DNA of 64,000 nt from NCBI RefSeq assembly GCF_008035925.1, contig NZ_CP036264.1, positions 1,771,409 to 1,835,408 on the forward strand. Direction: 5' to 3'. Under the pieces are notes generated by a model, which saw nothing but the letters and a program-made list of their open reading frames with translations, was not told where the DNA came from and did not search any database. Positions 25,441 through 34,670 of the stretch are shown piece after piece. Position 1 is the first letter of the stretch, and every line of letters begins with the position of its first letter. The position numbers were made by a program, and so were the translations under genes. The DNA comes from Stieleria maiorica. GTDB taxonomy: Bacteria; Planctomycetota; Planctomycetia; Pirellulales; Pirellulaceae.

Positions 25441-28143
25441 CTACTGTTCCAGCTGACGCATGGTTTCATCCAGCGTGTACTGCAAGTAGTCGTCCATCTC
25501 GTATTCCAGGACACCGAGGGCCATTTCGATCGCCTCGTCTCCTTCCAGGAAGCTGATCGCGCGCACTGCCTCCAAACGGACCGTGGGATGTTCATCGTGG
25601 ACGGCTTTGGCGAATCGATCGGCGTGATCGGGGATCGCGTGCATCATGTGTGAGGTCAGCCGCACACAGGCCGCACGTGCCCGATAGTTTTCCGACGCCA
25701 GCAATTTGTCCAGCAATTCGGTGCGGACCCGATTGTGGGTTTGGTACATCCACAACGCTTCCATCTGCTGGTGTTCGACGTTGGGATCGGACGGGTCCAG
25801 CCCATCGACCCAGGTATCCAATCCCTCCAGGACGCGGGCGCTGTCGCGCGCGGCCAGTTCGCGTCGTGCGCGATAACGGGTACGATCCTCGGGCGACTTC
25901 AGCAATTCCAACACATCGGCGATGGGGGCGCCGTCGATTTTTGCCGGTTCCAACAGCGGTCGGTCCTTGCGTGTGACCCGCCAAATTCGTCCGTGGGAAT
26001 GGTCGCGGCTGGGATCGCGCAAGTTGTGTTGCAGGTGGCCGATCAAGGCGTTGTGCCAGTCGACGACGTACAGCGACCCGTCAGGAGCGAATTGAACATC
26101 AACCGGTCGGAAGTTGCCGTCGCGACAGGAGAGCAACGGTTCGACTTCTTTGCCGACAAAGCCGCTGCCGTTTTCAGCGGGCATGATCTTGTGATTCAAG
26201 ATCGCGCGTTCTCCGATCACGTTGGTGACCAGGAAGTTGCCTTGCATGTCGTCGGGAAAATGGCGGCTGGAAACGATCGCGCATCCGGCCAACGGTCGAA
26301 TCCGTTTGGGGTAAAACGTCGGGAACTTGTATTTGGGATCACCGCCGGCAAGTTCTGCGACGCGTCGGTGTTGGCTGCCGCCGGGGTGCTTGTTGGGGAA
26401 CTCGACGTGTCCGCTGATCGGGGCGGCCCAGTAGGCGTTGCCCGGTGAGGCATCGCCGATGAAGTCTTGTCCCCATTTGTCGTAGCAGTATCCCCACGGG
26501 TTGGAGAACGCGAAGGACGCGTGAACGTTCATGCGTTCGGTCCGCGGGTTGTATTTCCAGATCCCGGCTTCGGCTAACCGACGTACGCCGTAGGGCGATT
26601 CGACGGCGGAGAACTTAAACGTGCCTTCTTCGAAGTACAGGTTGCCGCCGGGGCCCCATTCGAACGCCGCGATGCCGTGGTGCGAGTCGGCCGAGTCGAA
26701 TCCGATCAAATGCCGGGTCACCTCGTCGGCCTTGTCGTCGCCGTCGGTGTCCTTGATGAACCAGATGTCGGGCTGGCGCGAAACGTAGGCGCCGCCGTGG
26801 CCGAGTTCGAAACCGGTCGGTTGGTGCAGGTTTTCGGCAAACACCTTGCAGACGTCGGCGGCATGGTCGCCGTCGTTGTCTTCAAAGATCAACAGTTTGT
26901 CGTTCATCGGCGACTTGGGCTTCCAGTGCGGGTACGACTTCATCGTCGCGACCCACAAGCGGCCCTTGCTGTCGAAGTTCAACGCGACCGGGTTGGACAG
27001 CTCGGGGAATTGTTCTTCCGACGCGACCAATTGGATCTCAAAACCGTCGGCCAGATCGAACAACTTGATCTGTTCGGCCGCCGGCAGGTATTCCAACGAA
27101 CCGAGTTTTCCGGCCTTGGCGTTCTTGTCGTTCGGCGTGCCGACGTTGGTGGTGGGCTCGAGGAACGGCAGCGTTTGAGAATCATCGATGGTTTCGGGGA
27201 CCGGTTTGCCGGCGGCCACGGCCCAGATCCGCGCGTCGCGGGTTGCCGTCATCTCGTCCAAGATCGCGCGTTCACGCTCCATCACGTCGCGGTTGTTGTA
27301 CTTGCGGTCGCCGTCTTGCCCGGCCAGACCGCGATCACCGTAGATCGAATATCCGTTGACCGCGCGATAGCGATGGAACCAGTGAAAGTTCTTGTCGTCG
27401 ATTTCCTTTTTCAGATCGGGATTGATTGCCGAGCTCAGTTCGTTGCCGAACAGTGCCTGATCCAGGATCGGGGCCAATGCATCGTATCCGCGATCACTCA
27501 AATGAAATCCGTTGATCGTCAACCGCTCGGAGGACTTTTCGAACAATGCTTTCGTCGGCGTGAACAAGTCGACGAACACCACATCGGTTTGCGACGCGAC
27601 ATCGGACATCGCTTCGGTGTACATGGCCAAGTTCTGGTTCTGCTGCTTGCCGTCGGAAAGGTTCGGGTCGTCGGATCCCTCAAACGCGATCGGCGAGACC
27701 AGGACGACTTGTGGACGTCCCTTGCCGTAATCCGCCGCCAGGGTTTCATTGACCAGCTTGGTCAGGTCCGACTTGTATTTCTTCAATCCCTTTTCACCGG
27801 CGAACGATTCGTTGTAACCAAAGAAATACATCACGACCGACGCTTGGCTGTGCGTCAGATGGCTGGTCGGATCACCGAAGTTTTTCGAGCGAATACGGAT
27901 GTACGGCTCGTCGCCGGGGAAACACAGGTTTCGAACGACTAGTTCCAGTTCCGGAAAACGCGTGTGCAGCAGCGTCTCCCATTCGTTCTCGGCCTGCATC
28001 CGCTCGCCCAACGCATTGCCGACCAGGCAGATGTGGTCGCCCTTTTGAAGCTTCAGATCGGCGGCCAGGGTGAACGGGGAGACGAGCAATCCGGCCAGCA
28101 GCGCCGCGGCGGCCAGGAAAACAATCCGGGTAGGTGATTTCAT
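25441..28143 (-). CDS. SGNH hydrolase fused to membrane-bound dehydrogenase propeller and HEAT repeats
   Basis: 900 residues from ATG 28143 (MKSPTRIVFLAAAALLAGLL signal). Residues about 30-245 are an SGNH/GDSL-type domain: GNALGERM, FFGYNESFAG and GFHLSDRGYD correspond to blocks I, III and V, though block I has Asn/Ala where the Ser nucleophile is expected. Residues about 340-720 are a PVC-type 'membrane-bound dehydrogenase' beta-propeller (FEIQLVASEEQFPELSNPVA, LLIFEDNDGDHAADV), related to sugar dehydrogenases. Residues about 745-900 are HEAT-like. It has no CxxCH; the cytochrome is in the next gene (23291-25189). Compare the single-chain paralogue at 43751-47479. Confidence 0.88.
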   Translation of the reverse strand: MKSPTRIVFLAAAALLAGLLVSPFTLAADLKLQKGDHICLVGNALGERMQAENEWETLLHTRFPELELVVRNLCFPGDEPYIRIRSKNFGDPTSHLTHSQASVVMYFFGYNESFAGEKGLKKYKSDLTKLVNETLAADYGKGRPQVVLVSPIAFEGSDDPNLSDGKQQNQNLAMYTEAMSDVASQTDVVFVDLFTPTKALFEKSSERLTINGFHLSDRGYDALAPILDQALFGNELSSAINPDLKKEIDDKNFHWFHRYRAVNGYSIYGDRGLAGQDGDRKYNNRDVMERERAILDEMTATRDARIWAVAAGKPVPETIDDSQTLPFLEPTTNVGTPNDKNAKAGKLGSLEYLPAAEQIKLFDLADGFEIQLVASEEQFPELSNPVALNFDSKGRLWVATMKSYPHWKPKSPMNDKLLIFEDNDGDHAADVCKVFAENLHQPTGFELGHGGAYVSRQPDIWFIKDTDGDDKADEVTRHLIGFDSADSHHGIAAFEWGPGGNLYFEEGTFKFSAVESPYGVRRLAEAGIWKYNPRTERMNVHASFAFSNPWGYCYDKWGQDFIGDASPGNAYWAAPISGHVEFPNKHPGGSQHRRVAELAGGDPKYKFPTFYPKRIRPLAGCAIVSSRHFPDDMQGNFLVTNVIGERAILNHKIMPAENGSGFVGKEVEPLLSCRDGNFRPVDVQFAPDGSLYVVDWHNALIGHLQHNLRDPSRDHSHGRIWRVTRKDRPLLEPAKIDGAPIADVLELLKSPEDRTRYRARRELAARDSARVLEGLDTWVDGLDPSDPNVEHQQMEALWMYQTHNRVRTELLDKLLASENYRARAACVRLTSHMMHAIPDHADRFAKAVHDEHPTVRLEAVRAISFLEGDEAIEMALGVLEYEMDDYLQYTLDETMRQLEQ

Positions 28144-28587
28144 TGTCGGTAGGCAATCGGTGGGGGAAAAGTATCGGGTGGGAAATCGCCACACATTATG
28201 CACCGACCATCGGCAAGGCGGTAGCGAAGATTGGGCCGACGATGCGGAGTATTGCGGATTCTCACGCCGATTGAGTGTTCATCCGTCGCGAATTGTGACA
28301 ACCGTGACACCATTGATACCGGGGGCGACGCAAAATGGTTTTCAGATGACGCAAATCGTTCTTCAGCGAGCAAGTCGTCCCCTTCCGCAGATGGTTTGAA
28401 TTGGCCCACGGATAGCAAAGCGTACCCACGGATGTCATCCAGAGAGGAATCCGTGGGTACGCTCTGCCATCCGTGGTGACTTTCCGTTGCTGCGTTCCGC
28501 GAAAAACGAAGGTGAGATGGGGTGACCGGGAAAACCTGGCGAATCACATTCGCCTATCCGACCGGGTGAGACTATCCGGCCAAGCAA
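28144..28587. other. Intergenic region with nested palindrome
   Basis: No gene seen in 444 bp. A nested inverted repeat lies at 28406-28476: inner arms gcgtacccacggat (28420-28433) and atccgtgggtacgc (28449-28462), outer arms ccacggat (28406-28413) and atccgtgg (28469-28476), a strong hairpin with mobile-element-like symmetry. It sits 5' of the SGNH-propeller gene and 3' of nothing, since the desulfurase gene ends at 28588 on the same strand. Confidence 0.65.
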
Positions 28588-29757
28588 CTATCTGGTCAGG
28601 TTCTGGTAGCCGGCGACCAACAAATCGATCGCGCGGTCGATCTGGTCGGGCGTGTTGAATTTCCCGATCCCGAATCGCACGCTTCGCCGTGCTTCGCTTT
28701 CGCTCAGCCCCAACCCGGTCAACACGTGGCTCGGTTTGGCATCGACGCTGCTGCAGGCCGAACCGCTGCTGAAGGCGACGTCGCTGCAGGCCGCCATCCA
28801 GGATTCGCCTTCGATCCCCGGCAGTCGACAATTCAGGTTGCCGACCAACCGACGCGACGGATTTGCCGGTGGCCCATTGGAAGAAATGCCGTCGATGCCT
28901 TGGACTAACCCGTTCCAGAGTTGCGACCGCATCTGGCTAACTCGCTCGGCGACCAAGGCTGATTCCGTGATGGCCAGTTCTAGCGCGGTGGCCATCGCGA
29001 TGACATTGGCCGGCGACATCGTCCCGCTGCGCAAGTTTCGTTGTTGGCCGCCGCCGACGATCATCGGTTTCAATCGGACACGGCGCGCCGCCATGCCGCC
29101 GGCGATCGTCAACAGGCCGACACCTTTGGGGCCATAAAACTTGTGGGCCGACGCGCTGATCAAATCAACGTCCACGCGTTTTAAATCCACGTCAATTCGA
29201 CCGACCGCTTGCGTCGCGTCGCTGTGAAAAAGCGCCCCGGATCGGTGGGCGATTTCGGCGATCGATTCCATCGGTTGGATCACGCCGATTTCGTTGTTCG
29301 CCCAGTGCACCGAAACCAGTGCCGTGTCATCGTCGATCGTTGCGGCCAGTTGGTCCAGATCGATCTGTCCGGCAAGCTGGTGATCATTGGCATGCACCGG
29401 AACACGTGTCACTCGAAAGCCGTCTTTTTCAAGTCTGGCCACCACGTCCAGAACGGCCGGGTGTTCGATCGTGCTGGTCACGACATGGCGCCGACGTTGG
29501 CGCGGGTGGCGGCAGATGCCGTCGATCGCCAGATTGTTGCTCTCGGTCGCCCCGCTGGTGATCAGCACCGAATCCGCCGCGATTCCCAACCGGGACGCGA
29601 TCACCCCCAGCGAGGTGTCGATCGCCGATTTCGCCTGACGCCCCATTTCGTGGGACGTGCTGTGTGGATTGCCGAAGTGTTCGACCAACCACGGCATCAT
29701 TTGCTCGGCGACGCGGGGGTCGCAGGGCGTCGTCGCGTGGTTGTCCAAGTAGATCAT
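28588..29757 (-). CDS. Cysteine desulfurase, NifS/IscS (group I) type
   Basis: 389 residues from ATG 29757 (MIYLDNHATTPCDPRV), the standard family start; the frame is open to 29814. PLP enzyme that takes sulfur from cysteine for Fe-S clusters or thiolation. Motifs: TSGATESNN, SVHWANNEIGVIQP, PLP Lys in SAHKFYGPKG and the active Cys in SSGSACSS, in the flexible loop typical of group I. No iscU, iscA or regulator is next to it. A group II desulfurase lies at 47828. Confidence 0.93.
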   Translation of the reverse strand: MIYLDNHATTPCDPRVAEQMMPWLVEHFGNPHSTSHEMGRQAKSAIDTSLGVIASRLGIAADSVLITSGATESNNLAIDGICRHPRQRRRHVVTSTIEHPAVLDVVARLEKDGFRVTRVPVHANDHQLAGQIDLDQLAATIDDDTALVSVHWANNEIGVIQPMESIAEIAHRSGALFHSDATQAVGRIDVDLKRVDVDLISASAHKFYGPKGVGLLTIAGGMAARRVRLKPMIVGGGQQRNLRSGTMSPANVIAMATALELAITESALVAERVSQMRSQLWNGLVQGIDGISSNGPPANPSRRLVGNLNCRLPGIEGESWMAACSDVAFSSGSACSSVDAKPSHVLTGLGLSESEARRSVRFGIGKFNTPDQIDRAIDLLVAGYQNLTR

Positions 29758-29876
29758 CGTACGTTCGCTCGTGGGACGGGCATCGGTGTTGGTGTCCAGG
29801 CTTAAGCCGCCCATTGTCGCTGTTTCGCCGCGACCGGGAATCGTCTATAGGCGAGACACCCACCGACACAACGCGT

Positions 29877-30488
29877 TCAACCATACAGCGCATCGAGCGC
29901 CAACTGGCTCCAGGTTTCCAGCCGTTGGTGTTCGGATCGCAGCTGGTCGATCGAAACGAATCCGCCCTCGGCCAGATCGGCTTCGTTGCTGGTCACGTTC
30001 GGGGAATCGAGCACGAATCGATGGACCACCCCCAAGTGAACTTGACCGACTTCGTTGGAGGGATCATAGATCAGCCCCTCACGGGTCTCGGTGTACTGTG
30101 CTTCCAATCGGATCTCTTCGTCCAGTTCGCGTTGCATCCCGGTGGCGTAGGCGTCGCTGCCGTCGGCGGCGTCTTCGCGGCTGATGTGCCCGCCGATTCC
30201 GATGCTGCGTTTGGCGTGCAGACGTTCTTCGCCGCCGCCTCCGCCGCGGGTGTACGCGAACACGTGTCGCTGTCCCGCGTCGTCGGCCCATTCCAGAACC
30301 ACGTAGGGAATCAATTGCTTGAAACTCGGGTCGACTTCCATCGCCCCGCGAGGCCGATAGGACAATTGGTCGCTTTCCAGAATCGGTCCCAAGAATCGAT
30401 CGACATCCGATTCAAAGCCGTCGATCACGCCGATCGCGTCGATGACCGATGCGGGGATGACCAGGACGTGTTCTTCGTGAGTTGCCAT
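29877..30488 (-). CDS. Nudix-like phosphoesterase
   Basis: 203 residues. A Nudix-like box is present: GGHISREDAADG followed by QRELDEEI (G...RExxEE pattern), with an enlarged spacer compared with the classical G(x5)E(x7)REUxEE. Flanking strands FAYTRGGGGGEERLHAKRSI and LGVVHRFVL fit a Nudix core of the 'phosphoesterase' subgroup seen in many environmental bacteria. Substrate unknown. Second of three minus-strand genes with gaps of 119 and 162 bp. Confidence 0.8.
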   Translation of the reverse strand: MATHEEHVLVIPASVIDAIGVIDGFESDVDRFLGPILESDQLSYRPRGAMEVDPSFKQLIPYVVLEWADDAGQRHVFAYTRGGGGGEERLHAKRSIGIGGHISREDAADGSDAYATGMQRELDEEIRLEAQYTETREGLIYDPSNEVGQVHLGVVHRFVLDSPNVTSNEADLAEGGFVSIDQLRSEHQRLETWSQLALDALYG

Positions 30489-30523
30489 GAATGTTTCAAC
30501 AATGCAGAAATGATCGAGGGGAC

Positions 30524-30595
30524 GTCGCTACCTTCGCCAGAAGGTGGATCCTGGGCGTTTTCCACGCCCTGGCGAGCGCAGCGAGTTCAACGTGG
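30524..30595. repeat. Dispersed repeat, CTCGCCAG/CTTCTGGCGAAGG family, copy b
   Basis: Inverted orientation relative to copy a: gctaccttcgccagaaggtgg at the left and ccctggcgagcgcagcgagt at the right with a gcgttttccacgc centre. It lies behind the stop of the PQQ-propeller gene (minus strand, 30651), before the Nudix start. Confidence 0.7.
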
Positions 30596-30650
30596 GGCTG
30601 CCCAGCAATTTGCGGCCGATCCTAACATGCCCGACTCAATTGGTGTAGCG

Positions 30651-32069
30651 TCAACGCGTCGCGATCGCCAGGCAAAGAACGTGGCCGTCGCCGCGGATCA
30701 GCATCGAATCGCCGACCAGGATCGGAGCCGCCCAGCAGGGGGTTTGCAGCTGGTCGCCGAAATCGTACTCCGCGAGAATCTCCAGCTTTTCCGGGTTGGG
30801 GCGAACGATCTCCAGCCGGCCGTACTCGTCCAACACGATCAAGTGCTCGCCGGCGCGGGTGACCGACGTTCGCATTCCCCGGTCGTCACTCCACCGGACC
30901 TTTCCGGTCGCCAGTTCCACGCAGCGAAAGTCGCTGTCGGGGTTGTTTCGTCCGCTGCAACCGTACAAGAATCCATCCACCAAGACCGGCGTCGACCAGT
31001 GGCAACGCATCGCTTGGGCGCGGCGATTCCGTGGCGGGTCCAGCCACAACGTGTTTGCGCCGTCGGGCGTGACCTTCATCAGCCGGCTGCCGACCTGGTA
31101 ACACTCGCTGATGAAAACCCGATCGCCGTCGACGACCGGCATCATCGCGTTGACGCTTTCCAGGATGTCCGCGCGATGGGGCTGTTTCCACAGCACTTTG
31201 CCCGCCTCCGGATCGACCGCCAGCAAGTGATTGCGGGCGAACAACAGCACCACCGTTTTGTCGCCGATCTTCATCGGTCGCGGGCTGCTGTAACTGGCCA
31301 GGTCGTCGCCGCATTTCCAAACCTGGTCGCCGCCGGCTAGGTCAAAAGCGACCAGCGCCGAACCGTTGGGGATCACGCGATCCAGGCGTCCCGGTGCGAT
31401 TTGTTGGTCCTCTGCGGGGCTGCCGCCGACCGGAACGATCACCATCGAATCCAGGATCAGCGGTGACGACCCGACGCCGAAAAAGTTCTGGACGACGCCG
31501 TACTCCTGGTTGGTCGAGACGCTCCATTTCAGCGAGCCGTCGGTGATGTCGCGACAACACAACTCGCCGTCGCAACCGAACGTGAGGATCGATTTGCCGT
31601 CGCTGGCCGGCGTCCCCCGCGGACCGGTTTCGTACCCGTACATGTCCCGGTATTCCAGCGGACGATCGACCGACCAGATCAAACGTCCGTCTTTCAAATC
31701 AAATGCCCTCAACCGCTCGATGAACCCCCGCTGCCCGAGCGGTTGGTCACTGCGCACGGCGTCGGCGTGGTAGTAACGCCCGTCGACCACGCACCCCAGT
31801 CCGTATCCGTCGCCGACCGGCAGCCGCCAGATGACCTCGGGCGTTTCCGTCCAGTCGAGTTCGATGCCGGAGGTTTCCGCGACACCGTCAAAGTTTTTCC
31901 CCAGCAACCGCGGCCAATCGAAATCACCGGCGTGGTTTGCGGAAGCCGTTGCGGTTGCAGCGGAAGTTTCGCCCGTGGCGGCGTTCTTTGATGGCTGGTC
32001 GCATGATGCGAGGCTGCAAAAGCAGAACAGCAGCGGGATCGTGGAGAGGATTCGGAACAGAGGTTTCAT
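30651..32069 (-). CDS. PQQ-type beta-propeller lipoprotein
   Basis: 472 residues from ATG 32069 (MKPLFRILSTIPLLFCFCSL); ATG 32075 two codons earlier also possible. Lipobox LASC makes it a lipoprotein. The rest is an eight-bladed PQQ-like propeller with recurrent tryptophan-docking motifs (GRLIWSVDRP, GSLKWSVSTN, GKVLWKQPHR, GKVRWSDDRG). The PQQ ligands and Ca site of true dehydrogenases are not obvious, so it may be a BamB-like or generic binding propeller. Anchored in the periplasm; partner unknown. Confidence 0.85.
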   Translation of the reverse strand: MKPLFRILSTIPLLFCFCSLASCDQPSKNAATGETSAATATASANHAGDFDWPRLLGKNFDGVAETSGIELDWTETPEVIWRLPVGDGYGLGCVVDGRYYHADAVRSDQPLGQRGFIERLRAFDLKDGRLIWSVDRPLEYRDMYGYETGPRGTPASDGKSILTFGCDGELCCRDITDGSLKWSVSTNQEYGVVQNFFGVGSSPLILDSMVIVPVGGSPAEDQQIAPGRLDRVIPNGSALVAFDLAGGDQVWKCGDDLASYSSPRPMKIGDKTVVLLFARNHLLAVDPEAGKVLWKQPHRADILESVNAMMPVVDGDRVFISECYQVGSRLMKVTPDGANTLWLDPPRNRRAQAMRCHWSTPVLVDGFLYGCSGRNNPDSDFRCVELATGKVRWSDDRGMRTSVTRAGEHLIVLDEYGRLEIVRPNPEKLEILAEYDFGDQLQTPCWAAPILVGDSMLIRGDGHVLCLAIATR

Positions 32070-32158
32070 GGACATCGGTATCAATCGATTCGACGGGCGG
32101 GGAAAGCTGCAGTTTAGCATGTTGCGTGGTTCGAGAATCACACGCCAGCACTCCTCCT

Positions 32159-32230
32159 CGTTCCTAGGCTCCGCCTAGGAACGTAATGCCCGAGTGGCTC
32201 CGCCACACGGCCCCTGAGGCGGAGCCTGAA
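32159..32230. repeat. GGCTCCGCC hairpin repeat
   Basis: A near-perfect palindrome cgttcctaggctccgcctag(gaacg) at 32159-32183, followed by gagtggctccgccacacgg and ctgaggcggagcctg. The same words occur in the 231-bp array (13.2-13.9 kb) and at 47.52 and 47.75 kb, so this is a genome-wide intergenic hairpin family. Confidence 0.75.
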
Positions 32231-32280
32231 CTACGCAAAATCTGGAATCTGCGGTGGTTCAGAATTCAAGCGAAGTCATT

Positions 32281-32517
32281 CCGCGATCGATGTTCGACTC
32301 ACCGCATCCATCGGGCGACGAAACACGAGTGACATCAGCCGATTCGCGCAAGCGTTCGGGCCGCAGCGTCGATGGAGACCCTGCGCCGATGGAGGCCCGT
32401 AGGCTGGCGCCAAACGGCTGATCCCACGAGGGTTTCGCGGAATCGAAGACGCCAAAATCCTACGAACGACAACGCGATCAAATCGAATGATTTCGCGCAG
32501 CCCAGGCGGAGCCTCCG
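32281..32517. repeat. Dispersed ~235-bp repeat, copy 1
   Basis: Aligns with the reverse complement of 47520-47740: shared blocks include cgacgaaacacgagtgacat, cagccgattcg, gcaagcgttcgggcc, gtaggctggcgccaaacggc, agggtttcgcggaatcgaa and gcccaggcggagcctcc/gc. It ends in the GGCTCCGCC-type hairpin. Short frames crossing it encode the same peptide in both copies (RLMSLVFRRPM), but with no start site or codon support. Located in the gap between the PQQ propeller and K+ channel genes. Confidence 0.85.
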
Positions 32518-32567
32518 ATTCAGTGTTTCCCCAGACGGAGCCGGGGAACAAGAAGAGAGGGATGGTG

Positions 32568-33509
32568 TTACGTGCCGCTCGCCGACGCTTCCCGCTGGGA
32601 TTGGTCGACCGACAGTCGCTCTCCGCAGCGGTAGCAGTACACGGCGTCATCATGGTGCCCGGTGCTCGCGCAGCGTGGGCAGGTGGTTTCGTCGCTGGGT
32701 TCGACCGGCTTTTTCGACGTCAGCTCGGCGGTGACGAATCCGCTAGGGACGATGATCAAACTGTAACCGAGCAGGATCAGCGTCGCGGAGATGAACTTTC
32801 CGACCGTCGTCTTGGGAACGATGTCGCCATAACCGACCGTGGTCATCGTGACGATGGCCCAATACATCGCCTGGGGGATCGAATCGAATTGGCTGGCGGT
32901 GAACTCCGAATCGTCCAACGGGCCTTCGCCGCGGGCCATCCGCGGGATCACGTTTTCGACAAAGTACATCAACGTGCCGCTGATGGTCACGGCGACCAAC
33001 ACCACGATCAGAAACACGATGATCTTGTGCCGGGCCTTCCAGATCGCCTGAGACAGTTCCTCGGCGTCATCCATCATCCGCCACAGCTTGAGCACGCGAA
33101 AGGCACGCAACAGACGGATGCTGCGAAGGATCACAAAGGAGTTTGCGTCGCTTTCGACAAAGAAGAATCCGATGTAGGTCGGCAGAACGCTGAGCAGATC
33201 GATCACGCCCCAAAAGCTGAACGCGTAGCGCAGCGGGTGGCGGGCGCAGGCCAATCGCGCGCCGTATTCGATCGTGAACAGGAAGGTCAGAAACCATTCG
33301 AAGCGTCCCAAGATCAGCCAATTTCGCTGGGCGACCGAGGGGATGGTTTCGACCGCCACCACCGTGACGCTCATCAGGATGGCAAGCAGCAGCGCGACGT
33401 CGAACACCCAGCCGGCGGGCGTGTCCGATTCGAAGATGACGTCGTGCATCAGCACGCGCCACGGCGGTCCCTCGGGACGCTGTTCGGCTTTCGATCGACG
33501 TCGGCTCAT
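32568..33509 (-). CDS. Voltage-gated-type potassium channel with C-terminal zinc ribbon
   Basis: 313 residues. Six-helix ion-channel layout: S1-S3 from about 35 to 125, an Arg-rich S4 (RSIRLLRAFRVLKLWR, about 129-145), S5, pore helix and selectivity filter TMTTVGYGD (about 219-227), and S6 (FISATLILLGYSLIIVPSGF). The C-terminal tail carries CPRC then CYRCG (about 275-297), a zinc-ribbon-like pair that is not usual for KvAP-type channels. Tetrameric K+ channel of the inner membrane. Starts 10 bp after the stop of the upstream lipoprotein gene, so probably in one transcript. Confidence 0.93.
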   Translation of the reverse strand: MSRRRSKAEQRPEGPPWRVLMHDVIFESDTPAGWVFDVALLLAILMSVTVVAVETIPSVAQRNWLILGRFEWFLTFLFTIEYGARLACARHPLRYAFSFWGVIDLLSVLPTYIGFFFVESDANSFVILRSIRLLRAFRVLKLWRMMDDAEELSQAIWKARHKIIVFLIVVLVAVTISGTLMYFVENVIPRMARGEGPLDDSEFTASQFDSIPQAMYWAIVTMTTVGYGDIVPKTTVGKFISATLILLGYSLIIVPSGFVTAELTSKKPVEPSDETTCPRCASTGHHDDAVYCYRCGERLSVDQSQREASASGT

Positions 33510-33519
33510 CGCAAATCCG

Positions 33520-34503
33520 CTACCTCGTGGAACTCACCGGCGATTGGATTCGCCGCGGCGCGGTCACCGCGGCGCCGGCCGATCGTACCGAGTTGCTTTC
33601 GCGATCGGACATGACGGCACTGGCCGGCATCACCCCGGCCGGCGTTCTACTGGGTGTCTGTGCCACAACCGGCGGCGTGGTCGACGGAACATCGATGAAC
33701 GGAGTCGCACCGTCGTTGGTGGCGTTTCGGTACGACGCGGCCATCGCGTTGACGCGGTCCTGCAGTGAACCGCTGGGCAACGTGTTGGTTCCATCCGGCG
33801 ACGTGGTGTGACGTCGAATCGTGGTCGTCACCAGTCCGCTGGGACGCGTGGCATGTTGCGTGATCGCGTTCTTGTGCCCGCGGTATTGCGGCGACAGATA
33901 ATTGTTTGCCACTTCCATCGCACGTTCCGCCTTGCGGCCCGGCAGGATCACCGTGGTCGGGCTGCCTTGGACGATCTTGCCTGCGGTGGTCTGGAACGTG
34001 GGAACCAGCGAGACGCGTTTTTCTTCTCCGCCGGCGGCGTCCCAGGGGATCCAGATGTTGTAGCTGGCCCCGAAATCGCTTTGGCTGAAGTGCTTGGTGA
34101 ATTGTTCCGGGGTGAATTTAAACGGTTTGACCTGGGCGTCGTTGCCGTCGGTCCCCATTTCGAATCCATGGATCGTCAAGGTGCCTTCGACCGGAACCGC
34201 TTTGGTTTTTTCATCGAAGAAGAACAGCCGGCCGCCGAACCCGCGTGTCGGGGTCTTGCCGGTTTGAACCAGCACATCGGGCGACCAGGTCGTGGCCATC
34301 TTGACCGGTCCAGGATAGGGAACCGGCGGCTCGTCTTCCTTCTTAGACCAGGGGGCCTTCTTCATCCATTCCGGTGCGTCGAAAAAGCTGGCGAGTTTGG
34401 CATCGCCCCGTGTCGCCGGGCTGGTGCATCCGCCGGCGACAAGCGATCCGGCAGCAAGAACGGCGACAGCCAAGGCTTTGGCGCTGCGTGTGGTGTATGA
34501 CAT
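33520..34503 (-). CDS. Lipoprotein, unknown function
   Basis: 327 residues. Signal peptide (AKALAVAVLAAGSLVAG) with lipobox AGGC. Conserved-looking core PVKMATTWSPDVLVQTGKTP, GFGGRLFFFDEKTKAVPVEG and FGASYNIWIPWDAAGGEEK suggests a beta-rich envelope protein known in planctomycetes but unnamed. The C-terminal 110 residues are low-complexity Ser/Thr/Pro. Sits between the secretin gene (167 bp upstream on the same strand) and the K+ channel gene (10 bp downstream), so a secretin-associated pilotin-like or accessory role is possible but unproven. Confidence 0.75.
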   Translation of the reverse strand: MSYTTRSAKALAVAVLAAGSLVAGGCTSPATRGDAKLASFFDAPEWMKKAPWSKKEDEPPVPYPGPVKMATTWSPDVLVQTGKTPTRGFGGRLFFFDEKTKAVPVEGTLTIHGFEMGTDGNDAQVKPFKFTPEQFTKHFSQSDFGASYNIWIPWDAAGGEEKRVSLVPTFQTTAGKIVQGSPTTVILPGRKAERAMEVANNYLSPQYRGHKNAITQHATRPSGLVTTTIRRHTTSPDGTNTLPSGSLQDRVNAMAASYRNATNDGATPFIDVPSTTPPVVAQTPSRTPAGVMPASAVMSDRESNSVRSAGAAVTAPRRIQSPVSSTR

Positions 34504-34569
34504 ATCGTTTCAATTCGTTGGTGATGGATCGCGTGAACGTGAGTATTGATCAGAGTGCCTTGCACTGGC

Positions 34570-34659
34570 GTAGCTACGCTCGCCAGAGCGTGGGTATTCA
34601 CTGACGTAGCGACGCTCGCCAGAGCGTAGGGATCCACCTTCTGGCGTAGGTGGCTACGT
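34570..34659. repeat. Dispersed repeat, CTCGCCAG/CTTCTGGCGAAGG family, copy c (double left half)
   Basis: gtagctacgctcgccagagc occurs twice in tandem form (34570 and, slightly changed, 34605), then the right half ccaccttctggcgtaggtgg. It begins just beyond the stop of the secretin gene (34671, minus strand). Confidence 0.7.
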
Positions 34660-34670
34660 TTTCTCTCTTC

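Noticed and set aside
29664-31340. 558-codon plus-strand frame across three minus-strand genes
   Set aside because: Antisense to well-supported desulfurase, Nudix and PQQ-propeller genes, no recognisable domain.
32500-33614. 375-codon plus-strand frame over the K+ channel
   Set aside because: Antisense to a gene with an exact selectivity filter; translation has no family match.
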